Shown here: one piece after another, positions 1-5,128 of the stretch
Layout of the letters: each line of letters opens with the position of its first letter
Position numbering within the stretch: the stretch's first letter is position 1
Assembly: GCA_029932035.1 (NCBI GenBank)
Contig: JAOZQV010000180.1
Span: forward strand, 1 to 7,474
DNA length: 7,474 bases
Direction of reading: 5' to 3'
DNA from: Deltaproteobacteria bacterium
GTDB taxonomy: Bacteria > Desulfobacterota > DSM-4660 > Desulfatiglandales > Desulfatiglandaceae
Notes under the pieces: generated by a model
The model's database searches: none
What the model was told of the DNA's origin: nothing
Seen by the model: only the letters and a program-made list of their open reading frames with translations
Position numbers and translations under genes: made by a program

Positions 1-11
1 GAGCGTTTGGC

Positions 12-437
12 ATGAAATTGTCGACGAGGAGCCGGTACGGGACCAGAATGATGCTGGACCTTGCACAGCGCTATGATCAAGGTCCTGTACAGATCGGGGA
101 TGTTTCAAAACGTGAGAATATATCTGTCAAGTATCTTGAACAGCTCATTATACCGCTTAAGAAGGCCCACTTGATCACAAGCGTCCGTGGTCCTAAAGGG
201 GGGCATATGCTATCCAAGCCCCCCGAAGAAATTACCGTTGGGGAGATCGTCAGGATACTCGAGGGTGGAATCGATCTGAGCAGTTGTATTGAAAATCCCG
301 GTGTGTGCGACAGGACCAACCATTGTTTGACTCGTGGCGTCTGGGAAGAGGCCACGAAAGCGATGTATGACAAACTCAATTCTGTAACTTTGTCTAAGAT
401 GATCAATGATGAAAATAGTCTCAATTGCCATGAGTAA
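12..437 (+). CDS. Rrf2/IscR-family transcriptional regulator with three-Cys cluster motif
   Basis: The 141-residue product has the usual length and layout of Rrf2 proteins. An N-terminal winged helix-turn-helix (about residues 1-80) opens with MKLSTRSRYG and contains the recognition segment ISVKYLEQLI and the wing SVRGPKGGH. A dimerisation helix follows. Cys92, Cys99 and Cys105 (C-x6-C-x5-C) match the place and approximate spacing of the [2Fe-2S] ligands of IscR, so a redox- or iron-responsive cluster is likely; the cluster itself is inference. Rrf2 proteins bind promoters as dimers and respond to Fe-S status, nitrosative stress or cysteine supply. The target cannot be told from sequence. Only 11 nt of upstream DNA are in the window, with a GAG eight bases before the ATG, so the promoter is not visible. 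The 3' end overlaps the MOSC gene, which implies cotranscription and perhaps translational coupling. Confidence 0.93.
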   Translation: MKLSTRSRYGTRMMLDLAQRYDQGPVQIGDVSKRENISVKYLEQLIIPLKKAHLITSVRGPKGGHMLSKPPEEITVGEIVRILEGGIDLSSCIENPGVCDRTNHCLTRGVWEEATKAMYDKLNSVTLSKMINDENSLNCHE

Positions 438-846
438 GAAAAAGGGGACGCCCAAGGTGCAGGTGGAGAAGGCCTCTCTTCTTGAAGGTCATGGTCTTGA
501 GGGAGATGCCCACGCAGGACCATGGCATCGCCAGGTGAGTTTTCTTGCGGCGGAAAGCATCGAAAAGGCCCGGAATCAGGGACTTGATGTTGGTTTTGGA
601 GATTTTGCAGAAAATATTGCCACATCGGGCATTGACTGGCAGGATATCCCGGTGGGCGCCCGGATTAGCCTTGGAGATGCGGCGCTTGTGGAGATCACCC
701 AGAAGGGGAAGGAATGCCACAACAAATGCGCTATCTATTATCTGGCCGGGGACTGTATCATGCCCCGTGAAGGGATCTTTGGCAGAGTGCTCAAGGGCGG
801 GGAAGTTCGTTGTGGAGAGCCTGTTCGTGTTTTGAAGGATTGTTGA
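406..846 (+). CDS. Small MOSC-domain protein (molybdenum cofactor sulfurase C-terminal-like)
   Basis: The protein has about 146 residues and is a stand-alone MOSC domain. Visible family features are the early segment GLEGDAHAG followed by WHRQVSFLA, and the C-terminal block KGKECHNKC, then GDCIMPREGIFGRVLKGG. Cys104 in KEC, counted from the first ATG, sits where MOSC proteins carry their conserved cysteine. MOSC domains occur in Moco sulfurases and in YiiM/MARC-type proteins, and are thought to bind molybdopterin cofactor or carry persulfide sulfur. Small bacterial forms like this lack a known reaction. The start lies inside the upstream rrf2 reading frame (ATGATG at 406 and 409, either usable). 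No clear Shine-Dalgarno is seen, so translational coupling to rrf2 is likely. An internal ATG at 430 would cut off the first beta strand (KIVSIA), so I prefer the upstream pair. Confidence 0.9.
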   Translation: MMKIVSIAMSKKKGTPKVQVEKASLLEGHGLEGDAHAGPWHRQVSFLAAESIEKARNQGLDVGFGDFAENIATSGIDWQDIPVGARISLGDAALVEITQKGKECHNKCAIYYLAGDCIMPREGIFGRVLKGGEVRCGEPVRVLKDC

Positions 847-862
847 TTTATGGATGTCGAAG

Positions 863-881
863 ATCCCGTCTTTAGCGGGAT
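863..881. other. Short inverted repeat (hairpin) downstream of the MOSC gene
   Basis: A perfect 6-bp inverted repeat, ATCCCG at 863-868 and CGGGAT at 876-881, encloses a 7-nt loop. It lies 17 nt past the MOSC stop codon and 35 nt before the next start. There is no T-tract after it on either strand, so a classical Rho-independent terminator is not supported. It may be an attenuating or mRNA-stabilising hairpin, or chance. Confidence 0.35.
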
Positions 882-916
882 TGATTGAATAACGATTGAA
901 AAACAAGAGAGCACCC

Positions 917-1417
917 ATGAAAAGCGGAAAATTTGCGCCAAGAATAATGGCATTGCTCCTCGCTTTCTTTCTTACAACTGCCGGCGCTGCCCAGGCGCTG
1001 AACATTTCTAAATGTAAGGCCGAATGCTGTCAGAAAACACAGAAAAAATCTCATCATAGGGGCTCAGCCCATAGACTATCTGCTCATCCTTCCCTTAAAC
1101 TTAAATTACCCATCCTTTTATGCGACCCGATCCAGCAATTCAGGGCGCTCGCATCAAAAACACTTGAACAACAAAGCTGCCATAACGGGACCGTCCCCCC
1201 ATGTTGCGAGATGGCGCAAGCCAACGGCAAGGTCGAGGGTTTGATTTCCACATCGCTGTCTCGGCCTGATCGGCTTTTGGACGCTGGCCCTGTGTGCATC
1301 CTTTCCGAAGCACACGCAACAGACAATACAATAAATACAGCTTCCGCAAGGTATTCGATACCTGCAAGGGCCACGCCTGTCCCCCTATATCTCAAGAACT
1401 CTACCTTCCTTTGTTGA
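917..1417 (+). CDS. Hypothetical secreted cysteine-rich protein
   Basis: I do not recognise this 166-residue protein. It starts with a convincing Sec signal peptide: basic start MKSGKFAPR, hydrophobic core MALLLAFFLTTAG, and a likely cleavage after AQA (residue 27). The mature part is basic and has nine cysteines (residues 33, 37, 38, 69, 88, 96, 97, 127 and the very last residue 166). These include a CxxxCC and a CC pair, plus a His-rich stretch (SHHRGSAH). That suggests metal binding or disulfide formation in the periplasm, but this is inference only. The ATG at 917 is preferred because the signal peptide begins there and GAGAG lies about 7 nt upstream; a TTG at 896 is in frame but adds only a charged leader. 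It sits between the Rrf2-MOSC pair and the DUF2318 operon, both also cysteine- and metal-linked. No transmembrane helix is seen in the mature part. Confidence 0.6.
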   Translation: MKSGKFAPRIMALLLAFFLTTAGAAQALNISKCKAECCQKTQKKSHHRGSAHRLSAHPSLKLKLPILLCDPIQQFRALASKTLEQQSCHNGTVPPCCEMAQANGKVEGLISTSLSRPDRLLDAGPVCILSEAHATDNTINTASARYSIPARATPVPLYLKNSTFLC

Positions 1418-1621
1418 ACAGATCGGTCTGGTTTCGGCTTGAACTTCTTACCGACAACCCGGCGCGCACATCTGCCTGTTTTTCATCATTCACTTCCGCA
1501 GACACGGCGTACACTGCGAGAAAATCAATCCTGATATTATGGGGTTTAACATAATTTTTGGTGACGCAGATTTCCGCAGAAATGCGCAGACAATCATTAG
1601 GATGCAAAGGAGTCATCAAAT
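1418..1621. other. Intergenic region ahead of the DUF2318-ABC operon
   Basis: This 204-nt gap has no coding sequence I can support. Its middle (1531-1560) is AT-rich and holds two hexamers that could serve as -10 elements, TATTAT at 1535-1540 and CATAAT at 1550-1555, but neither has a convincing -35 partner at the right distance. The 3' third carries the CGCAGA repeat described separately. AAAGGAG at 1606-1612 is the ribosome binding site for the gene starting at 1622. The operon promoter probably lies here, by position only. Confidence 0.5.
1565..1590. repeat. Three CGCAGA repeats at exact 10-bp spacing
   Basis: CGCAGA occurs at 1565-1570, 1575-1580 and 1585-1590, a strict 10-bp period, so all copies face the same side of the helix. 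A fourth copy within TTCCGCAGA lies at 1494-1502. The centre also forms a small palindrome, ATTTC at 1570-1574 and GAAAT at 1579-1583 around CGCA. The array ends 31 nt before the DUF2318 start codon. It could be an operator made of direct repeats. Read on the other strand as repeated TCTGCG units, it also resembles dispersed intergenic repeats I recall from Desulfobacterota and other genomes. I cannot decide between these. Confidence 0.6.
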
Positions 1622-2188
1622 ATGTCGAAAAATCGAAAAAAAAACGTTGCTGAAAAGAGCGCTGAAAAAAAAGCCATTATCCTTGGAACAAAAAGAAAAA
1701 ATCGCCTTCCGGTGCTTTTGGTTTCCGGTTTCGCCGTCCTGGCGATTGCGGCGGCTCTCCTTTTTATGCCCCGCAATAATGGGGGGGAGACCGTTGCTGC
1801 CAAATCACCTAAGATGGACGTCTCCGCAACCTCTGTTACCTATCCTATTGAACTCTTTGCAGATGGGAAGGCCAGGCATTTTAGCTACAAGGTAAACGAT
1901 ACCATTACCATCCAGTACTTTATCCTCAAGAGTTCTGATGGTGTCATACGCGCCGCTTTTGATGCATGTGATGTCTGCTGGCCGGCTGGAAAGGGATATC
2001 AACAGTCTGGCGATGTCATGATTTGCCGGAACTGCGGTCGTAAATTCGCTTCAGTGATGGTGAACGAGGTCAAGGGAGGATGCAACCCCGCGCCACTTAA
2101 TAGAAAAGTTGAGGATGGAAAGGTGGTATTGCAGATTAATGACATCCTTTCGGGAAAACAATATTTCGATTTCTCAAAACGGGGGTAA
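1622..2188 (+). CDS. Membrane-anchored DUF2318 (FtrD-like) cysteine-rich protein
   Basis: The 188-residue protein has a lysine-rich cytoplasmic head (1-28), a single membrane helix at about 29-49 and an extracytoplasmic C-terminal domain (about 65-188). That domain carries CDVC (Cys116, Cys119), CRNC (Cys135, Cys138) and GGCNPAP (Cys154), the pattern of DUF2318 (Pfam PF10080, FtrD-like), annotated as a membrane Fe-S-containing family. The domain is found with FTR1/P19 ferrous-iron uptake loci, where an electron-transfer role has been proposed. Here the five Cys could hold a cluster, a metal or disulfides; no biochemistry can be read from sequence. Known members often have several membrane helices ahead of the domain, so this is a short, single-anchor form. 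AAAGGAG at 1606-1612 supports the ATG. The next gene begins 2 nt after its stop, so it heads a compact operon. Confidence 0.88.
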   Translation: MSKNRKKNVAEKSAEKKAIILGTKRKNRLPVLLVSGFAVLAIAAALLFMPRNNGGETVAAKSPKMDVSATSVTYPIELFADGKARHFSYKVNDTITIQYFILKSSDGVIRAAFDACDVCWPAGKGYQQSGDVMICRNCGRKFASVMVNEVKGGCNPAPLNRKVEDGKVVLQINDILSGKQYFDFSKRG

Positions 2189-2190
2189 AA

Positions 2191-3348
2191 ATGAATCTAA
2201 GAGATATTGCGTTTAAGAATCTCTTGCGTCGGAAGGCAAAGGCCTTATTCGTTCTTGCAGGACTTGCCATAGGGGTGTCAACGGTGGTCGCTTTAATAAG
2301 CTTTGTAGATGCAATGACCGAAAACATAAATCATAAACTTGAGAAATACGGGGCCAATATCCTGATTGTCCCAAAAACCGAAAACCTTTCGCTCACCTAT
2401 GGCGGACTCTCCTTGGGCGGTGTTTCGTTCGAGATGCAGGAAATCCGTGAACAGGACCTGATCAAGATACGATCAATAAAGAACGCCGCAAATGTGGCCG
2501 GTCTGGGACCTATGGTTTTTGGTGTGGTAAATGTGGAAAACCACAGGGTCCTGTTAGCCGGTGTTGACTTCGAGGCCAACTGGATTCTGAAGCCATGGTG
2601 GAAGATCGATGGGACTATTCCGGGCGAAAACGGCGTTGTTTTGGGGTCTGAAACCGCCGCTGTTCTGGGTTTGAATCAGGGCAGCCCTGTGACGATAAAA
2701 GGGAGGCAACTCATCGTTTCCGGAGTTCTGAAACCGACAGGATCCCAGGATGACCAGTTGATTTTCATGCCCCTTAAAACAGCACAGGCCGTTCTGAACA
2801 AGGAGGGGCTTGTTTCTATGGCAGAAGTGGCTGCCCTGTGCAAGGATTGCCCAATTGATGCCATGGTAAAACAGATTTCGGACGTGGTTCCCGGGGCCAA
2901 GGTCATGGCCATCCAACAGGTGGTAAAGGGCCGCATGGAGGCCCTGGCCCAGTTCAAGAAATTCTCTTATGGAGTTTCTATAGTGGTTTTGCTGGTAGGC
3001 AGCCTCGTAGTCCTGGTAACCATGATGGGGAGCGTAAGGGAAAGGACGGAGGAGATCGGTATCTTCAGGGCTATCGGGTTTCGGAAAAGCCATGTCTTCA
3101 AAATCGTCCTCCTCGAAGCCGGGTTTATTTCCGCAGCGGCGGGCATTCTTGGCTATATAACCGGGTTCGCTCTCACAAAAGGCGCCATGCATTTTTTTTC
3201 AGAGAGCGGGGGCGCCTCAATTCAACCAAGCCTTGAGCTGGTGGGCGGGGCCCTTGCCTTAGCCGTTCTGGTGGGTCTTATGGCAAGCGTCTACCCTGCC
3301 TATCTGGCCTCACGCATGGATCCCAATCAGGCATTGAACGCAATTTAG
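2191..3348 (+). CDS. MacB/FtsX-type ABC transporter permease with extracytoplasmic CxxC
   Basis: The 385-residue product has the MacB/FtsX plan. An N-terminal membrane helix lies at about 17-41, followed by a large extracytoplasmic MacB-like periplasmic core domain (about 45-255) and three C-terminal helices (about 260-284, 303-325, 345-370). The loop after helix 2 has the family motif RERTEEIGIFRAIGF, which contacts the ATPase, and the end SRMDPNQAL is typical. Such proteins usually act as mechanotransmitters or exporters rather than importers. Cys217 and Cys220 (CKDC) lie in the extracytoplasmic domain, which most MacB proteins lack. Similar permeases (cj1661/cj1662) occur beside DUF2318 proteins in the Campylobacter P19 iron locus. 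The gene starts 2 nt after the DUF2318 stop, with GGGGG as a likely ribosome site inside that gene's end, and is followed 10 nt later by its ATPase. Only one permease is present, so a homodimer is expected. Confidence 0.92.
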   Translation: MNLRDIAFKNLLRRKAKALFVLAGLAIGVSTVVALISFVDAMTENINHKLEKYGANILIVPKTENLSLTYGGLSLGGVSFEMQEIREQDLIKIRSIKNAANVAGLGPMVFGVVNVENHRVLLAGVDFEANWILKPWWKIDGTIPGENGVVLGSETAAVLGLNQGSPVTIKGRQLIVSGVLKPTGSQDDQLIFMPLKTAQAVLNKEGLVSMAEVAALCKDCPIDAMVKQISDVVPGAKVMAIQQVVKGRMEALAQFKKFSYGVSIVVLLVGSLVVLVTMMGSVRERTEEIGIFRAIGFRKSHVFKIVLLEAGFISAAAGILGYITGFALTKGAMHFFSESGGASIQPSLELVGGALALAVLVGLMASVYPAYLASRMDPNQALNAI

Positions 3349-3358
3349 GGGGTGAAAC

Positions 3359-4036
3359 GTGAGTTATATAAGAGCAGAAAACCTGTCAAAACAATATGGG
3401 AGCAGTGACGCGGCCGTAATGGCCCTTCACAATATGGACTTTACAGTGGAATCTGGTGAATTTGTCAGTATAATGGGGGAGTCGGGCGCAGGGAAATCAA
3501 CCCTCCTCTCTATAGTGGGGGCCATGAATCCCCCAAGCTCGGGCAAGTTTGTGGTAGACGGGATTGACGTCTACCGCCTGGGATCTGAGAAGAGAACGGA
3601 TTTTCGAAGGGAGTTTATTGGGTTTGTGTTCCAGAGCTTTCATTTAGTACCGTATCTTACGGTTGTGGAAAACGTCATGCTTCCGCTGACTACAGTGAAG
3701 GTGAGTAAGAAAAGGAAACGAGTTCTTGCTGAGGAAGCACTGGATCAGGTAGCTCTGGCAGGCAAAGAAGATCGTCTTCCGAGCCAGATTTCAGGAGGAG
3801 AAAAGGAACGGGTTGCCATTGCCCGTGCAATCGTGAATGACCCGCCAGTGATACTGGCTGATGAGCCGACCGGAAACCTTGATTCCACAACAACACACGA
3901 AATCATGGGCCTTTTCCAAAGACTCAACCAGGAGGGCGCAACCATACTCATGGTAACCCACAGCCAGGATTGTGCAGCTTATGCAAAAAGGATTTTGCGG
4001 GTATCAGATGGTCGGTTGGTTGAAAAAGATATTTAA
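3359..4036 (+). CDS. ABC transporter ATP-binding protein (MacB/LolD-type)
   Basis: The 225-residue protein is a complete single nucleotide-binding domain. It has Walker A GESGAGKST (residues 40-48), a Q-loop at VFQSFHLVPYLTV, a signature ISGGEKERVAIARAI (from 144; E replaces the usual Q of LSGGQ, common in this subfamily), Walker B VILADEPTGNLD (164-175) and an H-loop His201 in MVTHSQD. The sequence belongs to the LolD/MacB/FtsE branch that partners FtsX-like permeases, so it should power the permease encoded just upstream. Translation begins at GTG 3359; AGGGGGTG at 3347-3354 gives a good ribosome site, and the next codons (SYIRAENLSKQYG) are the typical family start. No ATG is nearby. The next gene starts 16 nt after its stop. 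Confidence 0.94.
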   Translation: MSYIRAENLSKQYGSSDAAVMALHNMDFTVESGEFVSIMGESGAGKSTLLSIVGAMNPPSSGKFVVDGIDVYRLGSEKRTDFRREFIGFVFQSFHLVPYLTVVENVMLPLTTVKVSKKRKRVLAEEALDQVALAGKEDRLPSQISGGEKERVAIARAIVNDPPVILADEPTGNLDSTTTHEIMGLFQRLNQEGATILMVTHSQDCAAYAKRILRVSDGRLVEKDI

Positions 4037-4052
4037 GGTTTGTGGAGGCCTT

Positions 4053-5009
4053 ATGTCTCAGCAGAACAATTGTAGTAATCAGGGCTGGCGATCTAATGTT
4101 CCTCGCCTGTTTGCCGGGGCCGTGGGGATTGTTTTGCTCTCTGCGGCTTTTATAAAGATGATGGATATGAATCTGTTCATCCGGCAGATGGGAGATTATG
4201 GCATCATATCCAATTATCTCCTTCTAAGCATAGGCGCCCGGGGATTGATTGCTCTCGAATGCACCCTTGGGATCGGATTGGTGATTTTTTACAGGCCTAA
4301 ACTGACGCTCCTGCTGACATCAGCGTTGCTGTTGATCTTTGTAGGGGCATCCGGCTGGGCCTGGTTGACGGACGCCACAAGAGACTGCGGGTGTTTCGGC
4401 GCGTGGATTAAACGTACCCCGGCAGAAGCGGCGCTTGAAGGACTGATCATGTTGGCGTTAACAGTCATTTCCTGGACCATATCCCATCCTTCACGAAAAT
4501 CCGAGGCTCGGCTAAAGGCCTGGGCCATAGCGGCTGCCTGCCTCGCCGGGTTGATTCTACCTTTGGTATTTGGTTCTCCCTTAACACGAGTCGACCCGAA
4601 CCAAACCAGGGCAGGGGACATTCTTTTAGGCGACTTTCAGATTGAAGGACTGGATCGTATTGACCTGGCCCATGGCGATTACCTTATTGTTTTAATGAGC
4701 ACCGACTGTTCACATTGCCGAGATGCAGTCGACGCACTAAACTGGCTCGCAGAAGACCCTGATCTGCCCGAGGTTATTGGTGTGTCCTCCAACGGGGAGG
4801 ACCAGCTCAAGACGTTTCGGAAAGAGCTTAAAACCATCTTTCCGATTGGACTCATCACTGAGGAAGATTTCTGGCGTCTGCTGGGAGATGGGGGTACGCC
4901 CAGAACCTTCCTTGTGCGCGACCGGGTGGTGCAAGAGGTGTGGGATACTGAAATCCCCGATGAAAATACGATTAAATCTATCGTAGCCGTTCAAGGGGAA
5001 CCTGTGTAA
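4053..5009 (+). CDS. MauE/DoxX-type membrane protein fused to a thioredoxin-like domain
   Basis: The 318-residue product joins two modules. Residues about 17-170 form a membrane domain of four or more helices with DCGCFG (Cys112, Cys114), the hallmark of the MauE family, which supports disulfide formation or thiol transfer in methylamine dehydrogenase maturation. After a further helix (about 153-173) comes an extracytoplasmic thioredoxin/TlpA-like domain, with CSHC (Cys219, Cys222) after a beta strand ending LMST and a cis-proline in GGTPRTF (Pro283). I infer that electrons or disulfides pass between the membrane Cys pair and the CxxC domain, and then to the Cys of the neighbouring DUF2318 protein or permease. 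In the Campylobacter P19 locus, separate thioredoxin-like genes (cj1664, cj1665) take this place. The start is the ATG at 4053 with GGAGG at 4044-4048; the reading frame stays open upstream to 3972 but that lies within the ATPase gene. Confidence 0.88.
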   Translation: MSQQNNCSNQGWRSNVPRLFAGAVGIVLLSAAFIKMMDMNLFIRQMGDYGIISNYLLLSIGARGLIALECTLGIGLVIFYRPKLTLLLTSALLLIFVGASGWAWLTDATRDCGCFGAWIKRTPAEAALEGLIMLALTVISWTISHPSRKSEARLKAWAIAAACLAGLILPLVFGSPLTRVDPNQTRAGDILLGDFQIEGLDRIDLAHGDYLIVLMSTDCSHCRDAVDALNWLAEDPDLPEVIGVSSNGEDQLKTFRKELKTIFPIGLITEEDFWRLLGDGGTPRTFLVRDRVVQEVWDTEIPDENTIKSIVAVQGEPV

Positions 5010-5027
5010 ACATGTAGAAAATAGCTT

Positions 5028-5128
5028 GGAGGTGGTATGGCCAAAAAAAAGAAACCGACGGACAATACGTAAAAAAGGAGGCCGTACTGGTTGTTGCACT
5101 TGTTGCTCTCATAGTGGGTTTCCTGACA
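5028..5128 (+). pseudogene. Frameshifted, truncated start of a membrane-anchored protein gene
   Basis: GGAGG at 5028-5032 stands 4 nt before ATG 5037, an excellent ribosome site 18 nt after the MauE gene. In frame the product is only MAKKKKPTDNT before TAA at 5070. In the -1 frame from the A8 tract (5043-5050) the sequence continues as VKKEAVLVVALVALIVGFL (codons to 5125), a clear membrane helix after a charged head. This resembles the N terminus of a family of anchored TPR-type proteins I recall from Desulfobacterota; that identification is from memory and weak. After GFL the helix sequence loses sense and runs antisense into the end of nfnB, with a stop at 5183. I read it as the remnant of a fifth operon gene, broken by a one-base A-tract loss and a 3' deletion. 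Alternatives are a sequencing error in the A-tract or frameshifting on A-AAA-AAG (5045-5051). Confidence 0.6.

Noticed and set aside
421..1005. Long minus-strand open frames opposite the MOSC and rrf2 genes
   Set aside because: They are antisense to well recognised coding regions and lack start signals and family motifs.
1465..1486. Weak hairpin followed by TTTTT after the secreted protein gene
   Set aside because: Only three or four pairs (GGC with GCC) can form around a long loop, too weak to call a terminator.
1294..1554. Open frame of 86 codons overlapping the end of the secreted protein gene
   Set aside because: No ribosome site, no recognisable domain, and it overlaps a better supported gene out of frame.
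5075..5081. AAGGAGG as a ribosome site for a new start at TTG 5090 or 5093
   Set aside because: The bases are explained as KKEA codons of the remnant, and the following frame enters antisense nfnB without a recognisable protein.
5010..5108. Possible bidirectional terminator between the convergent MauE-thioredoxin gene and nfnB
   Set aside because: A-runs at 5043-5050 and 5071-5076 would give U-tracts on the minus strand, but no GC-rich stem precedes them; they belong to the lysine codons of the gene remnant.
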